Source of the DNA: an uncultured Planctomycetota bacterium
GTDB taxonomy: Bacteria; Planctomycetota; UBA1135; GCA-002686595
Direction of reading: 5' to 3'
Length of the DNA: 64,000 nucleotides
Assembly: GCA_903928115.1 (NCBI GenBank)
Contig: CAIYPP010000007.1
Location: 62,001 to 126,000, forward strand
The notes beneath the pieces are model-generated. The model saw only the letters and a list, made by a program, of their open reading frames with translations. It did not search any database and was not told the origin of the DNA. A program made the position numbers and the translations under genes. Below, in pieces: positions 17,430 to 26,777 of this stretch. How positions within the stretch are numbered: position 1 is the stretch's first letter; each line of letters starts with the position of its first letter.

Positions 17430-20023
17430 CACGCTCGCGTGGATGGGCCGCCGCGCTTGTGGCCGTGGCGATCTTGAGCGCACTGTGGTGGCTGCGCAGA
17501 GAGCCCGACGCTCCCGCGGTGAGCGTCGAGAACGTCGCTGGGTCGGAGGAACGTGCCGCTGCGCCGGAGGCAGCGACGAAGCCTGCCGAGCGCGTGGTCG
17601 AAGCGCCCGAGCGCGCGGAGACGCCGCTCTCGGGCGATCGCGAGAGCTGGACTGTCGAGGGCGAGCTCCGCGTCCGCGCGGTGGCGCACGGCACGTTTGA
17701 GCCTGTGCCGGCCGCAGAAATGCTGTGGTGGCCTGCGCTCGGCGACGCTGCGAACGCGAATCTCGAGATCCTCGATCGCTTGATGAACTCGGGGACCGCG
17801 CGCACGCTGCTCGCGAGCGCGCAGCGTGCCGTCGCCGACGCGAATGGCGTCGCGACGGTGGGTGATGCGAGGCACGGAGTCGTCGTGCTCGCTCGCACGG
17901 AGGGCTGGCTCGGAATCGCGCAGTTCGTGCGTGTCGAGTCTCCGCCGTTGACGGTCGTGATGCAGCGCGACTTCGCTCTGGTCGCGCACGTCGTGGATGA
18001 AACGGGCGCGCCAGCGGCGGGGCTCGCGGTGGCGCTCCGAACCGGCGGTGAGCCACGTGAGCAGCCGGAGTTGCGCGAAACGAGCGACGCCGAAGGCATC
18101 GCGCGCTTCGAGCATGCGGGCTTCGCGCTCGCGCGCTGGGGCGGTGGCAGCGAGACGGCGTGGCTCGTGCTCGACGAGCTCGTCGAGCCGGTCGTCGAGT
18201 ACGAGTTCTCGCTCGATACCCCGCCGACGGAGAGCGTGACCCTCATCGCTGCGAGCGGCGGGTCCTGCGAAGTGCGGATCCTCGGCGGTGACGGCGCGCC
18301 CGTGCAGGGCGTGTTCGATGTGGTGCTCGGCTACTCGCCGGGCGAGGACGTCGAACTCGACGAGCTGGATCCTAGCTGGCTCGTCGGCGCGCGGCGGCGC
18401 AGTCACGACGGAGCGCCCGTGAATTTTCGCTGCGTTCAGACAGAACGCGAGCTGATCGCCAGTGTCGTTCCGCTGCGCGGAGGCGCTGTGCAGCGCGCGC
18501 CCGGTGGACCGCTGCGCTCCGCGGCGGACAAGCTCGCGATCGACGTGAAGCTCGGAGAGCGCGGACTGCGGCTCGCGGGGCGCGCGCTCGCGCCGGATGG
18601 AGCGGTCCGCGCCGCTGCCAACGTCGAACTGCGGCTCGTGCTCGAGGGGCAGCAGGGCGGGATCACGCTCGCGCCTGTGCAGCCGACTCTTGCCGATGGA
18701 AGCTTCGAGTTCGAGGTCGAACCTTCGGCTTGGATCCCGGACGCGGAGCTCTCGCTGGCGCTCGTCGAGCGCGCTGCCGATGGGTCGGAGCTCGCGAGCG
18801 GACTGCGAACGTTGTCGGCCTCACCGCACGACTCGCGCGTGGAGCTCGGGGACTTCGTGCTGGAGCCGCTCGCGATCTTCGCTTCGGGACGCGTCGTCTC
18901 TGCGGAGCTTGCTCCGGTGTGCGGCGCGTGGGTGCTGCCGTCGCTGCGCCACTCGGAGCCCGGAGAGAACTACCTCGAGCCGCTGACCGAGCTGCGGGTG
19001 CGAACCGACGAGCTCGGGCGTTTCGCGTTGCGCGCGCCGAGCTTCGCGCAACTAGAGCTCGCCGCGTCCAAGGAGCAGCTGCGCAGTGCGACGGTGCGCG
19101 CGTCGGCCGGTACCACGGACTTGCAGCTCGTGCTCGCGCCTCGCGCCGAGCTGGCCGGACGGCTCGTCGTCGATCCCTCGCTGCCGCTCTCGCGGCTCTT
19201 CGTGATCGCGACGCCGCGCGTTCCGAGCGCGGACGGCTGGGAGAGCGAGCTCCGCGTGCGACCTGAGCCGGACGGTCGGTTCGTGGTCCGCGGGGTCGCG
19301 CCGGGCGAGTACTCCGTCAGCGTGCGCGCCGTAGATGGCTACGCGCTGCTCGGGCAAGTCGACGGCGTGATTGCGATCGCGGGCGAGCGTACGAGCGACG
19401 CGAGACTCGACCCGCTCGACCTGCGCATGGGCCATCGCACCGTCACGGTGCGCATCGTGGACGAGCGCGGAGAGCCCTTCGGAGGCGAGCTCGCGGTGCT
19501 CGTGCGCCGCGTCGACGCCGAGGGCGAGCACATCGAATACGCGCCGCTGAGCCGCGGTGCGGCGCGCCTGCTCGTCGGCGAGCGAGCGCCGAGCGTCACC
19601 GTCACGGCCGCTGGACACTCGACGCAGTTCCTCGGCGAAGTGAGCGAGGACCGCGTCGTGACGCTTCTCCCCGCGCCGAAGCTGCGCTTCACGCTGACGG
19701 GTGACTGCGAGCTTCCCAAGCTGCCCTACCTGCTGACGCTCCAGCTTCGCCCTGCAGTTCCACAGCCGAAGGCGGTCACTTGGAACCTGCCGCAGCCGGA
19801 GTTCGGGGGCGACGGGGTTGCGCGCTGCGAGGGCATCCTCACGGGGAACGTGCAGGTGACTCTGCACGTCGTGCGGCGCACCGCGGATGCTTGGGGCGAG
19901 ACCGAGGTCCCGCTCGAGCGGCCGCTCGTCATCGACGTGCGCGAGCGAGGCGAACAGGCCTTCGAGGTGGCGTGCAAGCCGGACGCGCTCGCACGAGCTC
20001 TGCAAGCGCTCGGCGCGCGCTGA
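17426..20023 (+). CDS. Large exported protein with carboxypeptidase-regulatory-like repeats (paralog 2)
   Basis: 865 residues. The ATG at 17426 overlaps the stop of paralog 1 (ATGA), so translation is probably coupled. The N-terminus is an Arg-flanked membrane anchor (WAAALVAVAILSALWWL), then an acidic Pro/Ala-rich linker, then repeated beta-sandwich units with turns such as ADANGVATV and DELGRFALRAPS. The end is LVIDVRERGEQAFEV, matching the end of paralog 1. An in-frame start at 17186 would lie inside paralog 1 and is rejected. Function unknown; a paired structural role with paralog 1 is inference. Confidence 0.75.
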   Translation: MTRSRGWAAALVAVAILSALWWLRREPDAPAVSVENVAGSEERAAAPEAATKPAERVVEAPERAETPLSGDRESWTVEGELRVRAVAHGTFEPVPAAEMLWWPALGDAANANLEILDRLMNSGTARTLLASAQRAVADANGVATVGDARHGVVVLARTEGWLGIAQFVRVESPPLTVVMQRDFALVAHVVDETGAPAAGLAVALRTGGEPREQPELRETSDAEGIARFEHAGFALARWGGGSETAWLVLDELVEPVVEYEFSLDTPPTESVTLIAASGGSCEVRILGGDGAPVQGVFDVVLGYSPGEDVELDELDPSWLVGARRRSHDGAPVNFRCVQTERELIASVVPLRGGAVQRAPGGPLRSAADKLAIDVKLGERGLRLAGRALAPDGAVRAAANVELRLVLEGQQGGITLAPVQPTLADGSFEFEVEPSAWIPDAELSLALVERAADGSELASGLRTLSASPHDSRVELGDFVLEPLAIFASGRVVSAELAPVCGAWVLPSLRHSEPGENYLEPLTELRVRTDELGRFALRAPSFAQLELAASKEQLRSATVRASAGTTDLQLVLAPRAELAGRLVVDPSLPLSRLFVIATPRVPSADGWESELRVRPEPDGRFVVRGVAPGEYSVSVRAVDGYALLGQVDGVIAIAGERTSDARLDPLDLRMGHRTVTVRIVDERGEPFGGELAVLVRRVDAEGEHIEYAPLSRGAARLLVGERAPSVTVTAAGHSTQFLGEVSEDRVVTLLPAPKLRFTLTGDCELPKLPYLLTLQLRPAVPQPKAVTWNLPQPEFGGDGVARCEGILTGNVQVTLHVVRRTADAWGETEVPLERPLVIDVRERGEQAFEVACKPDALARALQALGAR

Positions 20024-20032
20024 CTCGAGCCA

Positions 20033-20296
20033 TCACTTGCTAGCAGAGACGACCGGCAAGAACACGATCGCGAGCACGCCGAGGACATCGAGCACTGCGA
20101 GCGCCGTCGCCGCCCATGCGAGTGCGCCGGGGCTCGTGGCCCGTGCCTCTTGGCTGAGTTGCAGGGCAATTGCCGTCCCCGCGAGTCCGACGCCCAGACC
20201 GAGCGTCCGTTTCCAGTCACCTCAGCAGGTGCCGCGTGCGAGCCACAAACCCAGCGGCGCGACGCCGCCTGCGAGCAGAGCGTAAAGCACTTTCAT
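20033..20296 (-). pseudogene. Small three-helix membrane protein interrupted by in-frame TGA; selenoprotein candidate or pseudogene
   Basis: From ATG at 20296 one frame reads a hydrophobic helix (MKVLYALLAGGVAPLGLWLA), then RGTC, then TGA at 20222-20224, and goes on in the same frame with GDWKRT and two more helices (LGLGVGLAGTAIALQL; LAVLDVLGVLAIVFLPVV) to TGA at 20033. Read through, this gives 87 residues with residue 25 at the TGA, next to Cys24. Only 14 nt after the TGA is a 7-bp hairpin (20189-20207, one G-T pair) whose 5-nt loop is GGTCT, like the bacterial SECIS loop of fdhF. No start codon is available just after the TGA. If not selenocysteine, this is a nonsense mutant. The first ATG has no good Shine-Dalgarno. 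The family is not recognised. Confidence 0.45.
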
Positions 20297-20408
20297 GGGA
20301 GGAATCTCGGTCGAAAGTCTATCGGATTCCAGCCGTCGTCCTCTTCAGCACCCCGCGGAGGCCGTTGCCGATGGTGCGCCGTCGCCCGATGATGCGCTTC
20401 ACCGCACC

Positions 20409-23075
20409 ATGAGCCCTCGCGTGCCTCACTTTGCGTCGCTGGCCTTCGCGCTCTCCCTTGCTGCCTGCGCACGACCCGAGGCGCAAGCACCGGTCGTCAC
20501 GCACGCGCTCGCCGAGGCGGAGCGATCGGCGGTCGAGCTCGCCACGGCGCGCATGCGTTGCGCGGCGTGTCACACAAGCGACTCCGAGCGCGTCGCGCCG
20601 GAGGCCGCGCCGTCGCTCGCCGCGATCGGCGCGCGAAAGACCCCGCAGGGGCTCCGCCGCTGGCTCAGCGACCCGCAAGCAGCGAAGCCGGGCACTGCGA
20701 TGCCCGATCTCTTGAACGCGCTGCCCGCACGCGAGCGTGAACTCGCGCTCGATGAGCTCGTGCACTACCTCGCCGCGCAAGGCGGGCCGCTCGCGCAAGT
20801 CGAACGCGAGGTCGAGATCGCGGAGCTCGAGCTCGGGCGACGGCTTTATCACGAGGTCGGTTGCGTCGCGTGCCACGAGCCGCAGGAGGCGCCCGCGGAT
20901 CTCCAGCGCTCGCTCTGGTCGTTCCCCGCGGAAGAGCGCATCGCGCCCCAAGTCGCGGCGACGCTCGGCGCGACGGCGTTCGACACGGACGTCGACGCGC
21001 TCGCCGCGTTCTTGCGCGATCCGCTCGCCGCGCGCCCGTCGGGACGGATGCCGTCGCTGCTCCTCGATGAGCGCGAGTCGCACGCGATCGCGACGTACCT
21101 GTTGCGCCATCGCATCGGCCCCGAGGGCCTGCAGGCGAAGCCCGGCTGGCGCTACAGCTACTTTGAGGGAGCCTTCACGAGCGCGACTCCGGGCTTCGGC
21201 GGCGCAAAGCCCGTGCGCGAGGGGACGCTCGACGCGCTCGACGGCCTGCCGGAGCATCGACCGGACAACTTCGCCTTCGAGTTCTCCGGCATGTTCGAGG
21301 TCGAGGTCGCAGGCAGCTACACCTTCTGGACGTGGTCCGACGACGGCTCGAATCTGTACGTCGACGGTCGCCAAGTCGTCGCGAACGACGGCGATCACGC
21401 GCCGACGGAGCGCTCCGGCGAGATCCACCTCGAAGCGGGCACGCACAGCATGGTGGTCGCGATGTACGAGCACGGCGGCGGCGAGGAGCTTCGCGTGCAG
21501 TGGCAGCCGCCCGGCGCCGAGAAGCAGGTCCTGCCTGCCAAGTTTTTCTCGCATGGAAGCGGGACGATGCTTGCCGGTGATGCGACCTTCGAGCTCGATG
21601 CGCGCAAGGTCGCGCGCGGGCGCGAGCGGTTCCTCGCGCTCGGCTGCGGCGCTTGCCACACGATCGAGGGCCGCGGAATCGACGCGCCGAGCGCGACGCC
21701 GCTCGCAGCGCTGGGCGACAAGCTCGGAAGCGGCTGTCTCTCCGAGCATGGCGACGACGATGCGCCGCGCTATCGCGTTGATGCGAAGCTACTGGCGGAC
21801 TTGCGCGCGCTGGTGCGCGACAGCGCCGCACTCGCAGCGCCGCGGACCGACGCACAGCGCCTCGACCACGCGCTCGCGCGCTTCGACTGCCGTGCGTGCC
21901 ATCGCCGAGATGGAGCCGGAGGACCCGACTTGGCACGCGCGGAGTACTTCAAGGAGGCCGTCGAAGCGGACCTCGGCAACGAGGGGCGTCTGCCGCCGCT
22001 GCTCGACCGTGTCGGAGCGAAGCTCCACGGCGACTGGCTCGCGCGCGTGCTCGTCGAGGGTGCGCGCGTGAGGCCGTACATCGCGACGCGCATGCCGGTC
22101 TACGGCGCCTCGAATGTCGGAACACTCGCAGCCCTCTTCGGATCCGTCGATGCGCACGGCGCGAAGGACGCCGAGCCCGAGTTCGATCCCGTGCTCGTCG
22201 AGGCGGGTCGCAAGCTCGCGGGCAAGTCGGGCTTGGGCTGCATCCAGTGCCATCGCTTCAACGGCACCGAATCGCTCGGCATTCCCGCTGTCGATCTCGC
22301 CACCGTGCACGAGCGCATCCGCGGACCCTGGTTCCGACAGTTGCTCGCCGATCCGAAGTCGCTCGGCATGAACACGCGCATGCCGGAGATGTGGCAGGTG
22401 ATCGACACGCCGTCGGGCAAGGTGCAGCGCAGCCCGATCTCCGACGTCCTCGACGGCGATCCCGCGAAGCAAGTCGAGGCACTGTGGCAGTACCTCTCGC
22501 TGGGTTCCTCGATGCCGCTGCCGGACGGGCTGATCGTGCCCGAGCGCGAGTTCGAGCTCGTACCCGCCGATGGCCCGTCGATCTGCGCGGTGTTCTTGCG
22601 CGGACACACGCCGCGCGGACTGATGGTCGGCCTGCCCGAGCAGGTGCACTACGCGTGGGACTTCGAGCACGCGCGCGCCGTTTGGGCGTGGCGCGGTCGG
22701 TTCTTCAACGCGGGAGGGACGTGGAACGGCCGCGCCGGCGCGCTCGAGCGGCCTCCGGCGGAGAACGCGTACGAGTTTCCCGCGGGCGGCGCGCTCGTGG
22801 CGGACGCCGAGCTCGCTCCCGAGCCGCGCGGCTGGCGCCTCGACGCTGCACAGCGGCCCGTGTTCCGCTACGTGCTCGGCGGTGTCGAAGTGGAGGAGAC
22901 CTTCGAGCCGCGGCTGCGCAAGGGCGGTGCGATCCTCGCACGGAAGCTCGTGGCGCGCGCGCCCGCGGATCGACCCGCGCCCGTGCTCCGCTTGCGTCAC
23001 AGCGGCGAGGAGCTCCAGTTCACCAGCATGAATCAAGTTCGCGAAGCTCGCGCCGAGTGGGAGGTGACGCCGTGA
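20409..23075 (+). CDS. Penta-heme c-type cytochrome lipoprotein with PA14 domain
   Basis: 888 residues. The start at 20409 gives a lipoprotein signal with lipobox-like LSLAAC (Cys20). Five CXXCH heme sites are visible at residues 51-55, 152-156, 413-417, 494-498 and 611-615. Between the second and third (about 245-385) is a PA14-type carbohydrate-binding fold (YSYFEGAF, TFWTWSDDGSNLYVDG, VQWQPPG). The last 100 or so residues are a separate beta-rich domain. An earlier in-frame ATG at 20295 would remove the signal peptide from the N-terminus, so it is rejected. Its stop overlaps the ATG of the beta-propeller gene (TGATG). It probably accepts electrons from extracytoplasmic sugar oxidation by its partner (inference). 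Confidence 0.85.
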   Translation: MSPRVPHFASLAFALSLAACARPEAQAPVVTHALAEAERSAVELATARMRCAACHTSDSERVAPEAAPSLAAIGARKTPQGLRRWLSDPQAAKPGTAMPDLLNALPARERELALDELVHYLAAQGGPLAQVEREVEIAELELGRRLYHEVGCVACHEPQEAPADLQRSLWSFPAEERIAPQVAATLGATAFDTDVDALAAFLRDPLAARPSGRMPSLLLDERESHAIATYLLRHRIGPEGLQAKPGWRYSYFEGAFTSATPGFGGAKPVREGTLDALDGLPEHRPDNFAFEFSGMFEVEVAGSYTFWTWSDDGSNLYVDGRQVVANDGDHAPTERSGEIHLEAGTHSMVVAMYEHGGGEELRVQWQPPGAEKQVLPAKFFSHGSGTMLAGDATFELDARKVARGRERFLALGCGACHTIEGRGIDAPSATPLAALGDKLGSGCLSEHGDDDAPRYRVDAKLLADLRALVRDSAALAAPRTDAQRLDHALARFDCRACHRRDGAGGPDLARAEYFKEAVEADLGNEGRLPPLLDRVGAKLHGDWLARVLVEGARVRPYIATRMPVYGASNVGTLAALFGSVDAHGAKDAEPEFDPVLVEAGRKLAGKSGLGCIQCHRFNGTESLGIPAVDLATVHERIRGPWFRQLLADPKSLGMNTRMPEMWQVIDTPSGKVQRSPISDVLDGDPAKQVEALWQYLSLGSSMPLPDGLIVPEREFELVPADGPSICAVFLRGHTPRGLMVGLPEQVHYAWDFEHARAVWAWRGRFFNAGGTWNGRAGALERPPAENAYEFPAGGALVADAELAPEPRGWRLDAAQRPVFRYVLGGVEVEETFEPRLRKGGAILARKLVARAPADRPAPVLRLRHSGEELQFTSMNQVREARAEWEVTP

Positions 23076-24505
23076 TGATCCCGATGTTCGCGGCGCTCGC
23101 GCTGCTGCAAGATGGCTCGCGCGAAGAGCGCTACTACCGCATCGAGACCTGCAAGATTCCCGCGGGCGTCGAGCTCGAAGTCGGCGGGCTGCTCCAGCTC
23201 GCAGACGGACGCGTGATGGCGTGCACGCGGCGCGGCGAGGTGTGGACCGTGGCCGACGCGTTCACGGATGCCCCGAAGTTCGTGCGCTACGCGCAGGGAT
23301 TGCATGAGCCTCTCGGCCTTGTCGAGCATGACGGCTGGATCTGGTTCACGCAGCGCGGCGAGCTCTCGCGCATGAGGGACTCCGACGGCGACGGCCGTGC
23401 CGATGTGTTCGAGACCGTCTGCGACGCGTGGCCGATCTCGGGCAACTACCACGAGTACAACTTCGGACCCGCGCTCGATCGAGACGGCAATTTCTGGATC
23501 ACGACGAACAAGCCCTTCGGCGACGAGCCCTTCGGCCGCGCGAAGTGGCGCGGCTTTGCTCTGAAGATCACGCCGGACGGTGCGATGACGCCGATGGCGT
23601 GTGGGCTGCGCTCGCCGGCGGGCGTCGGATTCGCACCGAGTGGAGAGCTCTTCTACACGGACAACCAAGGCGAGTGGTGCGGTGCCAGCAAGCTCGCGCA
23701 CATCGAGCCCGGCGACTTCCACGGCCATCCATGGGGCACGTTCGCTTGCGAGGATCCTCTGTGGAGCTTCTCGAAGCCTGGTGATCCACCCAACGGCACG
23801 AAGATGCCCGAGGTGGAAGGTCAGATGCCGAGCTTCAAGCTCCCCGCCGTGTGGTTCCCTTACGACAAGATGGGGCGCTCGCCCGCGGGCTTTGCGTGGG
23901 ACGAGTCGAACGGCAAGTTCGGGCCCTTTGCAGGCCAGCTGTTCGTGAGCGATCAGTACCAGTCCTCGGTGCTGCGCGTCGCGCTCGAGCAAGTCGACGG
24001 CCACTGGCAGGGCGCGTGCTTCCCGTTCCGTCTGGGCTTTCAGTGCGGGATCATCCGCGTCGCGTGGGACCCCGCGGGGCGTCTGCTCTGCGGACAGACG
24101 GATCGCGGCTGGGGCAGCCTCGGCGGCAAGACGATGGGCTTGCAGCGGCTTGCATGGACAGGCGAAGTACCGTTCGAGGTGCGCGAAATGCACGCGACCT
24201 CGCGCGGCTTCGAGCTCGTGTTCACGCGCTCCGTCGACGCGAAGCAGGCTTCCGACATCGCGAGCTACAAGATGTCGAGCTACACGTACTTGCTGCACGA
24301 GCCGTACGGCAGCCCTGAGACAGACACCGCGGTCTGCACGGTGAAGTCGGCGCTGGTCTCGGCGGATGGTCGCCGCGTGGCGCTCGAGATCGAGCCCCTG
24401 CGGCGCGGTTACGTGCACGAACTGCAGCTCTCAGTCTCCGCGGCGGACGGCGAGCCTCTGCTGCACGATCGCGCCTACTACACGCTCGGCCGCATCCCGC
24501 GTTGA
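23075..24505 (+). CDS. Exported beta-propeller (sorbosone/glucose dehydrogenase-like) protein
   Basis: 476 residues. After a short hydrophobic start, the protein is a six-bladed-propeller-type sequence with recurring G-x-(L/I)-x-x-(T/S)xxRGxxW blades: VGGLLQLADGR, WFTQRGELSRM, DSDGDGRADVFE (EF-hand-like Ca-binding loop), FYTDNQGEWCG, GQTDRGWGS. Such proteins in Planctomycetota usually occur fused to or next to heme domains and are annotated as PQQ-type or membrane-bound dehydrogenase relatives. The start overlaps the stop of the cytochrome gene. It is similar in motif order to the first half of the protein at 26774-29434. Confidence 0.8.
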   Translation: MIPMFAALALLQDGSREERYYRIETCKIPAGVELEVGGLLQLADGRVMACTRRGEVWTVADAFTDAPKFVRYAQGLHEPLGLVEHDGWIWFTQRGELSRMRDSDGDGRADVFETVCDAWPISGNYHEYNFGPALDRDGNFWITTNKPFGDEPFGRAKWRGFALKITPDGAMTPMACGLRSPAGVGFAPSGELFYTDNQGEWCGASKLAHIEPGDFHGHPWGTFACEDPLWSFSKPGDPPNGTKMPEVEGQMPSFKLPAVWFPYDKMGRSPAGFAWDESNGKFGPFAGQLFVSDQYQSSVLRVALEQVDGHWQGACFPFRLGFQCGIIRVAWDPAGRLLCGQTDRGWGSLGGKTMGLQRLAWTGEVPFEVREMHATSRGFELVFTRSVDAKQASDIASYKMSSYTYLLHEPYGSPETDTAVCTVKSALVSADGRRVALEIEPLRRGYVHELQLSVSAADGEPLLHDRAYYTLGRIPR

Positions 24506-24551
24506 GTGCGGCGGTAGCCCGTCGACGGCTGCGCGCTATGATCTTTCGCCC

Positions 24552-25634
24552 ATGATTCTCGGCTGGATCCTCTCCCTTTGCTGCGCGGTCCACGCCGCCC
24601 CTGCATTGCGCGCCGAGGCTTCGATCCAGCAAGAAGAGGTGACCGAACTCGCCGCTCGGTTGCGCAACCCGAAGCTCACGCTCGACGAGCGCGTCGCCCT
24701 CGAAGAGCGACTGTTGCTGTTTGGGGAGAGCGGCGCGCGCGCATTGCAGCGCATCGTCGAGGAGCGCATCAAGAAGTGCGACGAGCGCGCGCGCAAGAGC
24801 GAGAAGACGTATTTGGCCGAGCTCGAGAAGTCCGCAGCCAAGCTCGTTAGCGCGCGCCTCGACAAACCGACGCTCGCCGAAGTCGACAAGCTGCGCAGGC
24901 AAGTCAACGACCTGCGGCGCGACGAAAGGCTCACCAAAGAGCGGATCCATGCCGAGGGCGATCCTGCGCGAGAGCGGCTGCGCGCGCTGCTCGAAGTCCA
25001 TGTCGACCACGTGCTCGAGGCGCAGCCCGAGCTTGCGAAGCTGCGCGAGTCCATCGGCACCGATCTCTACGAGCTCGAGCAGGACTTCGGCCTGTGGATG
25101 CGCTGCAACTTTGCGATGCCGGAGAAGAAGCGCTCGAAGGCCGTCGCCGACCCGATCGAGCGCTGGCCCGCCGTGCAGAGCGCTGAGGCGTGGGTGTGCA
25201 TGCTCGCGACGCCCATGACGCCCGCGGATCGCGAAGTGCTGACGAAGAATCGTGCGCTCGCCGCGGAGCTGCCCGAGCCGGAGGAGGCCGCTGGGGTGCT
25301 CGACCTGAATCGACTGCGGATCCTGCTCGGCCTGAACGCGCTGCTCCTCGACGTGAAGCTCTGCGCTGCGTCGCGCGATCACTCGAACGACATGCGGACG
25401 CTCGGTTTTTTCGATCACTTGTCGCCGGTCGAGGGCAAGAAGACCCCGTGGGATCGCGCGGCGCGCTTTGGCACCAGCGCCGGGGCCGAGAACATCGCGG
25501 CGGGACACGAGAGTGGCGCGAGCGCGAACCTCGGCTGGTGGTACAGCCCCGGCCATCACAAGAACATGCTCGGTGGCCACGCACGCGTCGGCCTCGGCCG
25601 CAGTGAGGGTTTCTGGACGCAGATGTTCGGTTGA
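24552..25634 (+). CDS. Exported CAP (SCP/PR-1, YkwD-like) domain protein
   Basis: 360 residues. A signal peptide (LGWILSLCCAVHAAPALRA) is followed by a charged, helical, probably coiled-coil region (about 30-180; many K/E/R, LERLLLFGESG, SEKTYLAELEKSAAKL). The last 105 residues are a CAP domain: LNRLRILLGLNALLLD, SRDHSNDMRTLGFFDH, GAENIAAGH and HHKNMLG. The family's His and Glu cavity residues (H in DHS, E in AENI, H in HHKN) are present. CAP proteins bind lipids or act as proteases, but no role is known in this setting. It lies between the two cytochrome/propeller pairs, 46 and 51 bp from its neighbours. Confidence 0.85.
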   Translation: MILGWILSLCCAVHAAPALRAEASIQQEEVTELAARLRNPKLTLDERVALEERLLLFGESGARALQRIVEERIKKCDERARKSEKTYLAELEKSAAKLVSARLDKPTLAEVDKLRRQVNDLRRDERLTKERIHAEGDPARERLRALLEVHVDHVLEAQPELAKLRESIGTDLYELEQDFGLWMRCNFAMPEKKRSKAVADPIERWPAVQSAEAWVCMLATPMTPADREVLTKNRALAAELPEPEEAAGVLDLNRLRILLGLNALLLDVKLCAASRDHSNDMRTLGFFDHLSPVEGKKTPWDRAARFGTSAGAENIAAGHESGASANLGWWYSPGHHKNMLGGHARVGLGRSEGFWTQMFG

Positions 25635-25685
25635 GCTTGTGTGAGGGGCGCGGCGCAACGCGCGAGGCGGCGCTAACCTGAGCGC

Positions 25686-26777
25686 ATGCTGCGAACCAAG
25701 CTCACCGTGGGACTGTTGCTGGCGCTCGTGCCGACGCTCGCCCTCTCCGCTGCACGCGAGGAAGACGACGAGCCGCCCAAGGACGGCAAGTGGCTCTACT
25801 CGCGCCACTGCGCGGGCTGCCACAACGAAAATGGCGACGGCAAGGGCCCGACGATCACCCAGATGGGACTCGTCGCGCGCGACTTCGCGCAGGGTGGATT
25901 CGCGTTCGGCGACAGCGCCGAGCAGCTCAAGCGCACGATCACCTCAGGCATTCCGGGCCGCTCGCCGATGCCGAGCTTCAAGGGCGTCCTGAGCGACGAG
26001 GAGATGAGCCTCGTGATCGGGCACGTGCGCACGCTGATGCCTAAGCGAGACGAGACCAAGCCCTCCAACACGGAGCTCGTCGTGAAGGATCGAGCAGTGA
26101 TCGCGCGCGGCAAGCTGCCCCCGATCAGCGAAGGCGCCGTGGAGACGCCGCGCGGGTTGCTCGTCGGAACGCCGGAGGGGCTCACGTTCGAATACGACGT
26201 CAGCGCGGTGCGTCTCCTCGGCGTGCGCATGGGTCGCTTCGCAGACCGCGAAGACTGGGGGGATCGCGGCGGTGCGTATCTCAAGCCACTCGGTCGCGTG
26301 ATCTGGGACGTCGCCGATGGACTCGACGTTCGCGTGAAGCCCAAGCCGGAATCCAGCTACGCGCCCATGGGGGCGAACCACCGCGTGCTGAAGAGCACGT
26401 TCGCGACGGCGAATGCGGCAGGTCTCGAGTACGAGCTGCGCGACCACGAAGGACAGGGCCGAGTGCTCGCGACCGTGCGCGAAGAGGTGCGCTCTCTCAC
26501 GACTTCATTTGGCGCCGCGCTGCAGCGCTCTTGGACGCTGAAGCCCGGCACGCTGATGGACGCGTCGCTCGCGTACTCGGTGGCTGGCGCGGAGGAATCT
26601 AGCGGCGAAACGGTGCGCTGGTTCGCGCGCCGACGCAACGGCGACGGGGTCGATGTGACCGCACTGCGACGGCTCGATGCGGGCCCGGATGGTGAGCGTT
26701 GGAACGTGACTTCGATCCGGCTGCCCGCGTGGGCGCCGAAGCTCGCCGAAGTTCTCGAGCAGGAGCTTGTCCGATGA
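25686..26777 (+). CDS. Exported mono-heme cytochrome c with C-terminal beta-rich domain
   Basis: 363 residues. A signal peptide ending at ALSA is followed by a class I cytochrome c domain with heme site CAGCH (about 43-47) and a distal Met in SPMPSF (about 97). From about 125 on there is a separate beta-rich region of unknown fold, ending in LPAWAPKLAEVLEQEL. Its stop overlaps the ATG of the following propeller protein (ATGA), repeating the cytochrome-then-propeller order seen at 20409-24505. It is a likely periplasmic electron carrier for that protein. Confidence 0.85.
   Translation: MLRTKLTVGLLLALVPTLALSAAREEDDEPPKDGKWLYSRHCAGCHNENGDGKGPTITQMGLVARDFAQGGFAFGDSAEQLKRTITSGIPGRSPMPSFKGVLSDEEMSLVIGHVRTLMPKRDETKPSNTELVVKDRAVIARGKLPPISEGAVETPRGLLVGTPEGLTFEYDVSAVRLLGVRMGRFADREDWGDRGGAYLKPLGRVIWDVADGLDVRVKPKPESSYAPMGANHRVLKSTFATANAAGLEYELRDHEGQGRVLATVREEVRSLTTSFGAALQRSWTLKPGTLMDASLAYSVAGAEESSGETVRWFARRRNGDGVDVTALRRLDAGPDGERWNVTSIRLPAWAPKLAEVLEQELVR

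Noticed and set aside
15876-18056. 726-codon open frame on the minus strand across the two exported paralogs
   Set aside because: It spans a plus-strand stop/start junction with no relation to it, and its composition is that of a shadow frame.
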